Assembly: GCA_903829815.1 (NCBI GenBank) | Contig: CAIKRR010000067.1 | Span: forward strand, 1 to 64,000 | Length of the DNA stretch: 64,000 bases | Direction of reading: 5' to 3' | Origin: an uncultured Pseudomonadota bacterium | GTDB lineage: Bacteria; Pseudomonadota; Gammaproteobacteria; Burkholderiales; SG8-39 | Translations under genes and position numbers: made by a program | Part shown: positions 8,381 to 17,631 of the stretch, in pieces | Numbering within the stretch: the first letter of the stretch is position 1 | Layout of the letters: each line of letters begins with the position of its first letter | The notes under the pieces: generated by a model | Told to the model about the DNA's origin: nothing | Seen by the model: only the letters and a program-made list of their open reading frames with translations | Databases searched by the model: none

Positions 8381-10552
8381 ATGACCGACATTCTCAATCT
8401 GAGTCGTGGCAAGGCCCTCGGCACCACCTCGCGGCGTGATTTCCTGCGTGCCACGGGGCTTGCCGCGGGTGGCCTGACACTGGGCTTTGCGCTGCCTGCC
8501 GCCAGTCGCCTTGCGCTGGCTGCAGCACCGACTGACACCACGATCAACGCGTTCCTGCGCATTGCAGCCGATGGCACCTGCACCGTGGTGTGCGGCCTCT
8601 CGGAGATGGGGCAGGGCGTGCATACCGCGATTCCGATGCTCATTGCCGAGGAACTCGACGCCGACTGGACGCGAGTGAAGGTCGAGCAGGCGCCGGTGGA
8701 CAAGGCCTACTCGAACCCGATCTTCGGGATGCAGGCAACGGGTGGCTCGACCTCGATTCGCGGCCACTGGGAACCGATGCGCAAGGTGGGTGCTGCTGCC
8801 CGCGCCATGCTCGTGAGTGCCGCAGCCGAGACCTGGAAGGTGCCGGCGAGCGAATGCCGTACCGAGCGCGGTCAGGTCATTCATTCGAGCGGCAAGCGGC
8901 TTGCCTACGGCAAACTCGCTGCATCGGCGGCCAAGCAGCCGGTACCCGAGACCGTGACCTTGAAGGACGCATCGAAGTTCACGATTCTCGGGCGCAATCT
9001 GCGCCGACTCGATACCCCGCCGAAGGTGAACGGCAGCGCCAAGTACGGCATCGATGTGCGCCTGCCCGGCATGCTCACGGCCGTGATGGCGCGACTGCCC
9101 GTGCCGGGTGCCAAAGTGGTGTCCTTTGATGCCACCAAGGCCAAGGCCGTGCCCGGGGTGCGTCAGGTGCTGCAGATTCCCTCGGGCGTAGCGGTGCTGG
9201 CCGATGGTTACTGGGCGGCGAAGAAAGGGCGTGATGCGCTCGAGATCCAGTGGGATGCCGGGATCAGTGGCAACCTCTCCTCGGCCAGCGTGTCGGCGAT
9301 GCTTGCCGATGGCGCAGCGCGCGCAGGAGCGGTTGCCCACACTGTGGGCGATGTTGCTGCGGTGAAGCCTGCACGCACGCTCGAGGCGAGCTACGAGGCA
9401 CCGTATCTGTCGCATACCTGCATGGAGCCCTTGAACTGCACCGCCTGGGTCCATGATGGCGAGGCCGAGATCTGGTCGGGTACGCAGTCGCAAGGGCCGT
9501 CGCAAGGCATCGTGAGCCAGATTGCCGGTGTCGCACCCGGCAAGGTCAAGATCAACACCCTGTACCTGGGGGGCGGCTTCGGACGGCGTTTCGCCCCCGA
9601 CTTCACCATCGACGCGGCCATGCTCTCCAAGGCGGCGGGCGTACCGGTGAAGCTGGTCTACACCCGTGAGGACGACACTCGGGCCTGGTTCTACCGGCCG
9701 GCCGGTGTCACCCGGTTCACCGCAGGTCTGGATGCGGCAGGCGTTGCGCAGTCGTTCACGGCAACGGTGGCGTCCCCGTCGATCATGGAGTCCTCGGGCT
9801 TCATGAAGATTCCGCCCAATGGCGTTGACCATTTCGCGGTGGAAGGGACCGAAGATCACCCCTACGACTTCCCCAACCAGCGCATCGATTATTCGCGGGT
9901 CGAGCCGGGCGTGCGGGTCTGGTTCTGGCGCTCGGTGGGTCACTCGCAGAACATCTTCTTCACCGAGAGCTTCGTTGACGAGATGGCGGGTGCGGCGGGC
10001 AAGGATCCATTCGAGTACCGGCGAGGCCTGCTCAGTCGCCAGCCGCGTTACCGCGCAGCGCTCGAGCTGGCCGCGGAACGCGCGGGCTGGGGCAAGCCCT
10101 TGCCGGCCGGTGTCCATCGGGGCATCGCGGTCGGGCAGTCCTTTGGCAGCTATGTGGCCGAAGTGGCTGAAGTATCGGTGGCTGCCGATGGCTCGATCAA
10201 GGTGCATCGGGTCGTGTGTGCCGTCGATTGCGGTCAGGTGGTGAACCCCGACATCGTGAAGCGCCAGATGGAAAGCGCGATCATCTACGGCATGACCGCA
10301 GCCTTGTACGGGCGCATCACGCTCAAGGATGGCCGGGTCGAGCAGGGCAACTTCGATACCTACCCGATGGTGCGCATCAACGAGGTGCCGCCGATCGAAG
10401 TGCATATCGTGGCAAGCACCGAGAAGCCCGGTGGCGTCGGTGAGCCTGGCTTGCCGCCTTTTGCGCCGGCGGTGGCCAACGCGATCTTTGCTGCAACTGG
10501 CAAGCGCTTGCGTGAACTGCCCTTCGATACGTCGCAGTTGAAGAGGGCCTAG
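8381..10552 (+). CDS. Molybdopterin-binding subunit, isoquinoline 1-oxidoreductase beta type, Tat signal
   Basis: 723-residue catalytic subunit of a molybdenum hydroxylase of the IorB/aldehyde dehydrogenase type. A twin-arginine signal is clear (SRRDFLRA at 17-24, then a hydrophobic stretch to about residue 45), so the enzyme is probably exported folded with its Fe-S partner to the periplasm. Motifs seen: [24 protein letters not shown]-like [26 protein letters not shown], and near the C-terminus [15 protein letters not shown] with the conserved active-site Glu. Its stop shares one base with the next gene's GTG. IorB-type enzymes usually pass electrons to a cytochrome c; no such gene is adjacent. 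The substrate is probably an N-heterocycle or aldehyde (inference). Confidence 0.88.
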   Translation: MTDILNLSRGKALGTTSRRDFLRATGLAAGGLTLGFALPAASRLALAAAPTDTTINAFLRIAADGTCTVVCGLSEMGQGVHTAIPMLIAEELDADWTRVKVEQAPVDKAYSNPIFGMQATGGSTSIRGHWEPMRKVGAAARAMLVSAAAETWKVPASECRTERGQVIHSSGKRLAYGKLAASAAKQPVPETVTLKDASKFTILGRNLRRLDTPPKVNGSAKYGIDVRLPGMLTAVMARLPVPGAKVVSFDATKAKAVPGVRQVLQIPSGVAVLADGYWAAKKGRDALEIQWDAGISGNLSSASVSAMLADGAARAGAVAHTVGDVAAVKPARTLEASYEAPYLSHTCMEPLNCTAWVHDGEAEIWSGTQSQGPSQGIVSQIAGVAPGKVKINTLYLGGGFGRRFAPDFTIDAAMLSKAAGVPVKLVYTREDDTRAWFYRPAGVTRFTAGLDAAGVAQSFTATVASPSIMESSGFMKIPPNGVDHFAVEGTEDHPYDFPNQRIDYSRVEPGVRVWFWRSVGHSQNIFFTESFVDEMAGAAGKDPFEYRRGLLSRQPRYRAALELAAERAGWGKPLPAGVHRGIAVGQSFGSYVAEVAEVSVAADGSIKVHRVVCAVDCGQVVNPDIVKRQMESAIIYGMTAALYGRITLKDGRVEQGNFDTYPMVRINEVPPIEVHIVASTEKPGGVGEPGLPPFAPAVANAIFAATGKRLRELPFDTSQLKRA

Positions 10553-12882
10553 TGGCGGGCTTTGGTATCGGTCAGCCGGTTACCCGGCTCGAAGATGCCC
10601 GTTTCCTGACCGGGCAGGGTCGATATGTGGGTGATATCGACCTCGCCCGGCAGGCGCATGCGGTGGTGCTCTATTCGCCCCACCCGCATGCCCTCATTCG
10701 CTCGATCGACATCGAGTCTGCGGGCGCTGCGCCAGGCGTGCTGGCCGTGCTCACCGGGGCCGATGCCGAGGCTGCAGGGCTGGGTGGATTTCCGCCCCTT
10801 TTCATGCCGGCTGTTCGCGGTGAATTGATCGGGTTTCGCACCCTGCGTCCGATACTCGTGAGCGATCGCGTCCGTTGCATGGGCGATCGTGTGGCGCTCG
10901 TCGTTGCCGAAACGCTTGCGCAGGCGCGTGACGCGCTCGATCTGATCGTGGTCGATTACGAGCCGCTGCCGGCCCTCGTCGATATCGAGGCGGCCGCAAC
11001 ACCCGGAGCCGACGCCATCTGGCCCGACTGCCCCGGCAATGTGGCGTTTACCCTGCGCCACGGTGATGCGGCAGCCACGGCGGCGGCCTTCGGGCGGGCC
11101 GATCATGTGGTGAACCTGCGTCTTCGCAACAACCGGCTGATCGCGGCGGCCATCGAGCCACGCTGTGCCCTCGGTGTCTACGACGCCGGCGCCCAATCGT
11201 GGACCCTCTACACCGCGTCGCAGAATCCGCACGGCGTTCGCACCATGATCTGCGATTCGGTGCTGCGCGTGGCGCAATCGCGGCTGCGGGTGATTGCGCC
11301 CGATGTGGGCGGCGGCTTTGGTCTGAAGACCAACCCCTACCCGGAAGACGCACTGGTGCTGTGGGCAGCCCAGGTGTGTGGGCGGCCGGTGAAGTGGGTT
11401 GGCAGTCGCAGCGAGTCATTTCTGTCTGACAACCACGCCCGCGATCAGGTCATTGAAGGCGCGCTTGCGCTCGATGCGACAGGACGCATCCTTGCCCTGC
11501 GTGCGCAGGCCCTGCATGCGTTGGGCGCCTACACCTTTTCGGCCGGTGTGGCGCCGATCGAAACCGCGCTCAAGCTCATTCCGGGGTTCTATGACATCGG
11601 TACGCTCGATGTGTCGACCCGCGCGGTGTTTACCCATACCTCGCCACTGTCTTCCTATCGCGGCGCGGGCCGGCCCGAGGCCACTTACCTCATGGAGCGC
11701 CTGCTCGACGAGGCGGCGGTGCAACTGGGGATCGACCGGCTCGAGATTCGTGCACGCAACGCCATTGCGCCGGCTCGCATGCCCTACGCCACCGCGACCG
11801 GCATGGTGTATGACAGCGGTGATTTCGCAGCCTTGATGAGAGCCTGCGCCGAGGCGGCCGACTGGCAAGGGTTCGCTGCGCGGCGCGCAGCGAGCGAGCG
11901 AGCAGGTCGGCTGCGTGGCCGATCGATCGTGGGTTACATCGAGCAGGGCGGTCGGTTCAACGATCGGATGGAACTGCGCTTCGACCCTTCGGGCAGTGTG
12001 AGCGTGGTGGCGGGCACCCACTCGCATGGCCAGGGTCATGCCACCACCTATGCGCAGATGGTGCACGAGTGGCTCGGTATTGCGCTCGAGCAGATTCGCT
12101 TCGTGCAGGGCGATACCGACCAGGTGCCGTTTGGCCGCGGCAGTTTCGCCGCGCGGGCTTCCCTTGTGGGGGGCTGCGCCTTGCGTCTGGCGGCCGATGC
12201 CATCATCGAGCGTGCGCGTCCGATTGCGGCCGGGTTGCTCGAAGCCGCAGCGGCCGATCTCGCCTTTGCCGACGGGGCCTTTCAAGTCCTCGGTACCGAT
12301 CGCACGGTGAGCTTGCCTGCGGTGGCGCGCGCCGCGTTTCGTCCGTTCGGGCTGCCTGCCGGTGATGCGGTGGGCCTGGAAGCCTCGGGCAGTTGGGCGG
12401 CCGAGCCACCCAACTATCCCAATGGGGCGCATGTCTGCGAGCTCGAGGTCGACCCCGAAACCGGTGTCGTCTCGATCGATCGGTACACGGTGGTCGATGA
12501 CATCGGCACCGTCATCAACCCGATGATCTGTCTGGGCCAGGTGCACGGGGGCCTTGCGCAGGGTATCGGGCAGGCCCTCCTCGAGTCGGTGGTACACGAT
12601 CCTGAGTCGGGGCAACTCCTCACTGGCAGTTTTGCCGATTACGCGATGCCCCGGGCCGATGATTTTCCGGCCTTCGATGTCGGGTTTCGCAGCACCTCGT
12701 GCAGCACCAACCCGATCGGCATCAAAGGCGTGGGCGAGGCAGGCGCGGTAGCCTCGCCACCGGCCATCATCAATGCGCTCATCGATGCCTTGCGCAACGA
12801 GGGTATCAACGAGATCGAAATGCCGGCAACACCTGCACGCATCTGGCAGGCCATTGCCCGACAACGAGGAGACAGGGCATGA
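10552..12882 (+). CDS. Molybdopterin-binding subunit, CoxL/form II CO dehydrogenase-like
   Basis: 776-residue second Mo-cofactor subunit, of the CoxL-like lineage. It carries GQPVTRLEDARFLTGQGRY at the N-terminus and the form II signature SYRGAGRPEATY near residue 365; form I CO dehydrogenase would have a Cys motif there. It also has GGGFGLKTNPYPED, GTHSHGQGHATTYAQ and KGVGEAGAVASPPAI with the active-site Glu. No signal peptide is evident, so it may be cytoplasmic, unlike its Tat-tagged neighbour. CoxL-type enzymes normally have CoxM (FAD) and CoxS partners; neither a CoxM nor a second small subunit is present. It starts on GTG overlapping the previous stop (TAGTG) and ends ATGA-overlapped with the next gene. 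Confidence 0.87.
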   Translation: MAGFGIGQPVTRLEDARFLTGQGRYVGDIDLARQAHAVVLYSPHPHALIRSIDIESAGAAPGVLAVLTGADAEAAGLGGFPPLFMPAVRGELIGFRTLRPILVSDRVRCMGDRVALVVAETLAQARDALDLIVVDYEPLPALVDIEAAATPGADAIWPDCPGNVAFTLRHGDAAATAAAFGRADHVVNLRLRNNRLIAAAIEPRCALGVYDAGAQSWTLYTASQNPHGVRTMICDSVLRVAQSRLRVIAPDVGGGFGLKTNPYPEDALVLWAAQVCGRPVKWVGSRSESFLSDNHARDQVIEGALALDATGRILALRAQALHALGAYTFSAGVAPIETALKLIPGFYDIGTLDVSTRAVFTHTSPLSSYRGAGRPEATYLMERLLDEAAVQLGIDRLEIRARNAIAPARMPYATATGMVYDSGDFAALMRACAEAADWQGFAARRAASERAGRLRGRSIVGYIEQGGRFNDRMELRFDPSGSVSVVAGTHSHGQGHATTYAQMVHEWLGIALEQIRFVQGDTDQVPFGRGSFAARASLVGGCALRLAADAIIERARPIAAGLLEAAAADLAFADGAFQVLGTDRTVSLPAVARAAFRPFGLPAGDAVGLEASGSWAAEPPNYPNGAHVCELEVDPETGVVSIDRYTVVDDIGTVINPMICLGQVHGGLAQGIGQALLESVVHDPESGQLLTGSFADYAMPRADDFPAFDVGFRSTSCSTNPIGIKGVGEAGAVASPPAIINALIDALRNEGINEIEMPATPARIWQAIARQRGDRA

Positions 12883-14051
12883 GACAGGACCCAGTGCAGC
12901 GCCAGGGACGCCAGGTTGGATCTGGACAGAGATATCAAGCGGTCTTTCGAGCAGGCTCTCAAGGGGTCTTTCGAGCTGACTCTCAAGAGATACATCGCGG
13001 CCCAACCCGAAACCGGGGCGCGCTTGAAGCGGTCGTTGCGAGCGTGGTTTTCACGCTCACGCTGGCCGGGTGTGCAGGCCTCGATACCCCTCGCGGGGTG
13101 GCAGCGCACGGTGCACAGTGGGAGCTTGTCTCAAGCGTGGGTACCTCGTTTGGCGAGGGGGTCGTCGCCGGGCCTGATGGCAGCCTCTATGTGCTCGATG
13201 CGCATCGCAACATCAAGCCCAACCCGGGCGGCACCGTGTTTCGTATCGATCCGGCCACCGGCCAGGCGACGAAGCTGATGGAGCCCAATGGGCTCGCGCT
13301 GGGCTTGCATGTCGATCGCAAGGGAGACCTTCTCATTGCCCAGGGTGCCGAACCCGAGGGCGGGCGTGCCCTCGTACGGCGCGACATGAAGACGGGTGCC
13401 ATCACCCTGCTGGCTGACAGCTACGGTGGCAAGCGTCTGGTCGGCGCCAACGATGTCACCACCGACGCTGCCGGGCGCATCTACTTCACCGATGCCCGTT
13501 ACGGGGGTGAGGAGCCGATGGAAAACCCCAATGCGGTCTACCGAGTCGACCTCGACGGGCATGTCACGCGCATCTCCACCGACATCCTGCGTCCGAACGG
13601 CATCGAGGTATCCCCCGACAGTCGCAAGCTCTATGTGGCCGCAGCCAACATTCCGCGCATCAAGCCCAACCCGGTGGGGCCGGCTGTCGATCGGTTCGGC
13701 ATCACGATGGGTGGCGTGGTGGTCTATGACCTCGATGCGGCCGGCAATCTGTCCAATGGCCGGTTGTTCTACCGGAACGACCGGCTGATTGTCGATGGCA
13801 TGGGAATGGATACCGATGGCAATCTGTATCTGGCCCTGCACAACGGGGCGGCACCGCCGCGCGCCGGTGATGTGGTGGTGCTCGATCCGAGCGGTACGCA
13901 GATTGCACAACTCACGCCACCGCCCGGTGATTTGCCGACAAACCTGGGTTTCGGGCGCGGTGCCGATCGGCATTCGCTCTACATGGTCACCGGCTTTGGC
14001 TGGAAGCTCTACCGCATGCAGACGGTGCGTGAAGGGCTGTATCGCGAATGA
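12879..14051 (+). CDS. SMP-30/gluconolactonase/LRE-like lipoprotein
   Basis: 390-residue six-bladed beta-propeller of the SMP-30/gluconolactonase family with a lipobox TLAGC (Cys65), so probably membrane-anchored in the periplasm. Metal and active-site positions look present: GEGVVAGPDG, GANDVTTDAAGRIYFTDARYGG, PNGIEVSPD and DGMGMDTDGNLYLA. The ATG overlaps the previous stop (ATGA) and has GAGGAG seven bases upstream. The region before the hydrophobic core is unusually long (about 50 residues) and contains a 24-base tandem duplication. Linkage to the Mo hydroxylase suggests hydrolysis of a lactone or ester made by that enzyme; this is inference. Confidence 0.82.
   Translation: MRQDPVQRQGRQVGSGQRYQAVFRAGSQGVFRADSQEIHRGPTRNRGALEAVVASVVFTLTLAGCAGLDTPRGVAAHGAQWELVSSVGTSFGEGVVAGPDGSLYVLDAHRNIKPNPGGTVFRIDPATGQATKLMEPNGLALGLHVDRKGDLLIAQGAEPEGGRALVRRDMKTGAITLLADSYGGKRLVGANDVTTDAAGRIYFTDARYGGEEPMENPNAVYRVDLDGHVTRISTDILRPNGIEVSPDSRKLYVAAANIPRIKPNPVGPAVDRFGITMGGVVVYDLDAAGNLSNGRLFYRNDRLIVDGMGMDTDGNLYLALHNGAAPPRAGDVVVLDPSGTQIAQLTPPPGDLPTNLGFGRGADRHSLYMVTGFGWKLYRMQTVREGLYRE
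12941..12988. repeat. 24-bp imperfect tandem duplication
   Basis: Two adjacent 24-base units (12941-12964 and 12965-12988) differ at three positions. In the lipoprotein frame they encode VFRAGSQG and VFRADSQE within the long region before the signal hydrophobic core. The unit is a multiple of three, so copy change would keep the frame. Confidence 0.75.
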
Positions 14052-15058
14052 ACAGGCGAGGACGTGCGGGCTCGCTCGCGTTGTCACGCCTCGTCTCATT
14101 GCGTCGCTCGATCGTGCGGGCGCTCGTGCCCGCAGCTCTCGGCGTGGCGATGGTCGGGCCGGTAGGGGCCGATGACTATCCGGCGCGGCCGCTTCAGATC
14201 GTGGTGCCGCTCCCGGCCGGCTCGGTCGTCGATGTGATGGCCCGCACCTTCGCTCAGGCGGTGGAATCGCGTCTCGGACAGAAACTCGTGGTCATCAACC
14301 GCGAGGGGGGTGGCTTCACCATCGCGATGAGTGCGGTCGCGAGCGCACCGGCTGACGGTTACACCTTGGCCTTCACGCCGCACACGCCCCTCACGATCCA
14401 GGTGATCAGGATGAAGGACCTCCCGTACCGGCGCGACAGCTTTGTACCTGTATGTCAGACCTATGACCTCGATTTTCTCCTGGCGGTAGGGCCCGGCTCG
14501 CCGTTTTCCGACATCGGCCAGCTCCTTGCCTACGCGCGTGCCAATCCCGGGCGTCTGCGCTACGCCACTTCGGGGGTTGCTACCGTGCTGCATCTGGCAG
14601 CGGCCGATCTGTGGCAGCGTGCCGGGGTGCAATTGATCGATGTCCCCTACAAGGGCGAGGCCCTCTTCGCCCCCAACCTCATCAGCGGCGAAGTGGATGT
14701 GGCCGTTGTGGCGCCACTTCTCGCTTCGAGCGGTCGGGTGCGCCCTTTGATGGCCTTCGGTGAGCATCGTCTGCCGCGCTTCCCCGATCTGCCGACCGGT
14801 GACGAGTTGGGCTATCCGGCCAGAACCGCTGGCTGGGGCGGGGTGTTCGTGCGCGCCGGTACGCCGCCTGCGGTGATGGCGCGCCTCGATGCGGCTTGCA
14901 GCGCTGCGGTCAATGACCCGGCCTACCGCCAGGTGGCCGAGCGCCAGTTTCTGATATCGACCTACCTCGATCGTGCGAGTTTTGCCGCCCGAGTCGATGC
15001 CGAGTATGTGCAAAAGGAGCGCTTGCTTCGCACGCTGGGCTTGCTCGGGGCGCCCTGA
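14048..15058 (+). CDS. Bug/TctC-family periplasmic solute receptor
   Basis: 336-residue tripartite tricarboxylate-type (Bug) receptor. A signal peptide ends around GADDYPARPLQ. Family landmarks follow: IVVPLPAGSVVDVMAR near 55, APADGYTLAFTPHTP, LIDVPYKGEA and GWGGVFVRAGTPP. It deviates somewhat: the usual PGGxxD loop reads PAGSVVD. Its start overlaps the SMP-30 stop by ATGA, making it the last gene of a coupled operon with the Mo hydroxylase. It probably binds the substrate or product of that enzyme, either for uptake or sensing. No TctA/TctB membrane partners are in the window. Confidence 0.88.
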   Translation: MNRRGRAGSLALSRLVSLRRSIVRALVPAALGVAMVGPVGADDYPARPLQIVVPLPAGSVVDVMARTFAQAVESRLGQKLVVINREGGGFTIAMSAVASAPADGYTLAFTPHTPLTIQVIRMKDLPYRRDSFVPVCQTYDLDFLLAVGPGSPFSDIGQLLAYARANPGRLRYATSGVATVLHLAAADLWQRAGVQLIDVPYKGEALFAPNLISGEVDVAVVAPLLASSGRVRPLMAFGEHRLPRFPDLPTGDELGYPARTAGWGGVFVRAGTPPAVMARLDAACSAAVNDPAYRQVAERQFLISTYLDRASFAARVDAEYVQKERLLRTLGLLGAP

Positions 15059-15061
15059 GGC

Positions 15062-15081
15062 TAGAGGCGAGGAGGCCTCTA
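15062..15081. terminator. Candidate bidirectional terminator hairpin
   Basis: TAGAGGC and GCCTCTA form a 7-bp stem with a six-base loop between convergent genes, followed on the plus strand by ATTT. The T tract is weak and the hairpin overlaps the stop codon of the minus-strand hydrolase, so this is only a candidate. Confidence 0.35.
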
Positions 15082-16383
15082 TTTGGCTTCGAGTTGGGCG
15101 GCATCGCCGAGCCAGCGTCGGGCATCGCGCGTCAGCCACTCGCGCGCGATGCCGTCCTCGCGCAAGGTAAGGTCGAGAAAGGCCCGGCTCACCGACAGGA
15201 TGGCGGCCAGATGACGACCGTCGAAAGGCCGGTTGGCGATCAGATCGGCGTTGTCGCCCGCGGCGATGCGCCCGGTGCCTATCATCGATGGGCCCATCCC
15301 GCCGCGCCGCCCTTGCCCACGGCCCGATGCGTCATCGACCAGGGTGCCATCCATGCGCCGTTCGAGCTTGAGCCAGGGGGGCGGGGGCGGGTTGCGAAGA
15401 CCGTTGCCGGCAATCAGTGCGTGGTTGCCGCCATTGGTGATGAGCAGGTACTTGTCGCCCGCAGGCATGCCGAGCCACACCGCACGTCGTACCGAGGCCG
15501 CGTTGATGATGCCAAAGGGGTCGCTGTCTTCGGTACCGGTGATGGCGAGGACCGGCACCCCGATCGCGGCAAACCGTTGGCGCACGCTGCCGCGTGCGAT
15601 GTCGACATGGGGAGAGAGCGCTATCACGCCGCGCAGGCCAGGCAGGGCGGGGGTGGGCTGGTCGTCGATGCGTTCACCGGCGGCCGCCAGGCTGGTCTGC
15701 GCGCCCAGTTCGAAGCCTGCGAGCACGATGCGCGTGAAGTCGATGTCGGCCCAGGGCTGTTCGAGGTGGGTGGCGCGTCGACGTGCCTCGGCCAGCACGC
15801 TGCCCAGCAGGGCACGACGGCGCACGATGCTCTCGAGTCCGAAGGTGGCATGCGCCATCGACTGTACATCGTCGGCTTGAGCCGCTACCGAGGCGGCGCT
15901 TGGCGGACGATCGAGGGCCTGCGCGATCTTTGCCGGCTGAACACTCAGCACCACATACCCGGCGCCCGCCCAGGCCTCGCGCCACAGGCGCCCGGCGCTG
16001 GCGGCCTCACCCAGTCCTGGCAGATAGATCACCAGCGGGCGCGGGGGAGCGGCATTGTGCGAGGCCGCGCCAGGAGGCGCCGCGCCGGGAGCGGCTGCCC
16101 CGGCCCCGGTAATCTTCGGGACCGGAAGCGTCAGGCTGACCTGCAAGGACTCTTCGCCGAGCGTCCAGGCCTCCTCGCGGGTGAGGGTTTCGGTCTGCTC
16201 CTGGGGGGCGTAGCCGCGGCTCAGTGCCCGCGTCATCGCCTGCGATTGGGTACGGTCGGCGACAAGCTGGGTGCAGGCACTGGTGAGCAGCGTCAGCGCA
16301 AGCATCGCTGCGATGAGGGCAGGCCGAGCCGCGCTGTCATGCGCCAGCGCGGCGTCATCGCCCTCTGATCGTCGCGATTTCAT
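15079..16383 (-). CDS. Alpha/beta hydrolase-fold exported protein with Glu in the nucleophile elbow
   Basis: 434-residue protein with a hydrophobic N-terminal segment ending LLTSAC (a weak lipobox at Cys37), so exported or lipid-anchored. Alpha/beta-hydrolase features are present: LVIYLPGLGE (oxyanion loop), VLAGFELGAQTSLAAAGE where the nucleophile elbow stands, VLAITGTEDSDPFG (acid) and NGGNHALIAG (His). The elbow reads G-F-E-L-G, with Glu in place of the expected Ser or Cys, so ordinary serine hydrolysis looks unlikely unless the true elbow is elsewhere. It is the last gene of the TonB-ExbB-ExbD run and its ATG overlaps the exbD stop (TGATG), implying a role linked to that transport system. 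Function unknown. Confidence 0.72.
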   Translation of the reverse strand: MKSRRSEGDDAALAHDSAARPALIAAMLALTLLTSACTQLVADRTQSQAMTRALSRGYAPQEQTETLTREEAWTLGEESLQVSLTLPVPKITGAGAAAPGAAPPGAASHNAAPPRPLVIYLPGLGEAASAGRLWREAWAGAGYVVLSVQPAKIAQALDRPPSAASVAAQADDVQSMAHATFGLESIVRRRALLGSVLAEARRRATHLEQPWADIDFTRIVLAGFELGAQTSLAAAGERIDDQPTPALPGLRGVIALSPHVDIARGSVRQRFAAIGVPVLAITGTEDSDPFGIINAASVRRAVWLGMPAGDKYLLITNGGNHALIAGNGLRNPPPPPWLKLERRMDGTLVDDASGRGQGRRGGMGPSMIGTGRIAAGDNADLIANRPFDGRHLAAILSVSRAFLDLTLREDGIAREWLTRDARRWLGDAAQLEAK

Positions 16384-16805
16384 CAGCGGACCAGACTGGG
16401 GTCTGACACGAAGCCGATCCGGGTGACACCGCTGCGTGCCGCCAGTGCCATCACATCGGCAATGGCCTGGTAGTGGGTGTCGCGGTCGGCTCGCAGATGC
16501 AGTTCAGGCACCGGATCGAGTTTGCCGGCAGCCGCCATGCGCAGCGCGAGCTCATCGCGCTCGACCAGGGTGCCGTTCCAGAAAAGGTGGCCTGCCGGGT
16601 CGATGGCCAGTTGCACATGCTGTGCACGGGTCATGTTGGCGGTGCTGCTGGCCCGTGGCAGATCGATCTTGACCGAGTGGGTGAGGAGCGGTGCCGTGAT
16701 GATGAAGATCACCAGCAGCACCAGCATCACGTCGATGAGCGGAATCATGTTGATTTCTGCCATCGGCCGTGATTCGCCCGATGCGTTGAAGCTGCCAAAG
16801 GCCAT
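16383..16805 (-). CDS. exbD: ExbD/TolR biopolymer transport protein
   Basis: 140-residue ExbD-type subunit of the proton-driven TonB motor. It has a short cytoplasmic N-terminus, one membrane helix (about 20-42) with the essential proton-carrying Asp25 in NMIPLIDVMLVLL, and a periplasmic domain ending LAARSGVTRIGFVSD. The ATG at 16803-16805 was chosen; the upstream frame extension overlaps exbB and lacks family sequence. The gap to exbB is one base, and the downstream hydrolase overlaps by one base, so the genes are one transcriptional unit with tonB and the TonB-dependent receptor. Confidence 0.92.
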   Translation of the reverse strand: MAFGSFNASGESRPMAEINMIPLIDVMLVLLVIFIITAPLLTHSVKIDLPRASSTANMTRAQHVQLAIDPAGHLFWNGTLVERDELALRMAAAGKLDPVPELHLRADRDTHYQAIADVMALAARSGVTRIGFVSDPSLVR

Positions 16806-16806
16806 G

Positions 16807-17514
16807 TCAGGCTCCCACGCCGTTGTCGTCCACCCGCGCGCCGGTGGTGAGAAAGGCAAAGAGGTCGTGCGCGAAGGCATCGAGCCGCGCCAGCGCGACG
16901 CGGTTGCTGCGATTGATGGTGTTGTAGGCCAGTACCGCCGGTATGGCCACGGCAAGGCCCAGCGCCGTCATGATGAGCGCTTCGCCGACCGGGCCTGCAA
17001 CCTTGTCAAGCGTACCCTGACCGGTCATGCCGATGCTCACCAGCGCATGGTAGACGCCCCAGACCGTACCGAACAGCCCCACGAAGGGCGCGGTGCTGCC
17101 GACCGAGGCCAGAAGCGTGAGCCCTGCTTCGGCGCGCGCGGTGTGGGCATCGAGTGCCTGGCGCATTGCACGGGTGAGAAATTCGCCGGCCGAACCCGCT
17201 TCGCTCAGGCGGTTGGCGCCATGCTGGCGATGATGGTCGATCGCGGTCAGCGCCTGCAAGGTGAGTTCCGAGTAGGCGTCATCGGCCCCGTCGCGGCGCA
17301 GCGCCTCGCCCACCGAGGCAATGGAGGGTGCGGCCCAGAACATCGCGAGAAAGCGCTCGGCACGCGTGCGTGCCGTGGTGATCTGCAGGGCTCTCACCAC
17401 GATGAAGTACCAGCTCGAGAGCGACATGAGCGCGAGCACCGCGATGGCTGCTCGGCTGACCAGATCGGTCTGGGCCAGAAAGGCGGCGATGCCGAGGGTC
17501 TGGGTAGGTTCCAT
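16807..17514 (-). CDS. exbB: ExbB/TolQ/MotA proton-channel protein
   Basis: 235-residue ExbB-type subunit, the pentameric channel partner of ExbD that converts proton-motive force to TonB movement. Three membrane segments are visible: about 20-40, 130-155 (GLTLLASVGSTAPFVGLFG with GTVWGVYHAL) and 175-198 (GPVGEALIMTALGLAVAIPAVLAYN). The conserved small-residue and Thr-rich pore segments are intact. It lies 117 bases downstream of tonB and one base before exbD. The linkage to TonB rather than Tol-Pal genes supports ExbB over TolQ. Confidence 0.92.
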   Translation of the reverse strand: MEPTQTLGIAAFLAQTDLVSRAAIAVLALMSLSSWYFIVVRALQITTARTRAERFLAMFWAAPSIASVGEALRRDGADDAYSELTLQALTAIDHHRQHGANRLSEAGSAGEFLTRAMRQALDAHTARAEAGLTLLASVGSTAPFVGLFGTVWGVYHALVSIGMTGQGTLDKVAGPVGEALIMTALGLAVAIPAVLAYNTINRSNRVALARLDAFAHDLFAFLTTGARVDDNGVGA

Positions 17515-17631
17515 GCTGTGCTCCTTGAGTGGCCTTGAAATGTGCCGCTGCTGCCTGCTGTGCGTTGATGAGGGTCGGGTTGCCTGATGTCTGTTGTCGG
17601 GCCTTGCTGCATCGGTTCTCGTGGCTCGCGA

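Noticed and set aside
8318-10405. 695-residue open frame antisense to the IorB-like gene
   Set aside because: Shadow of a high-GC coding region; composition is atypical and no motif is visible.
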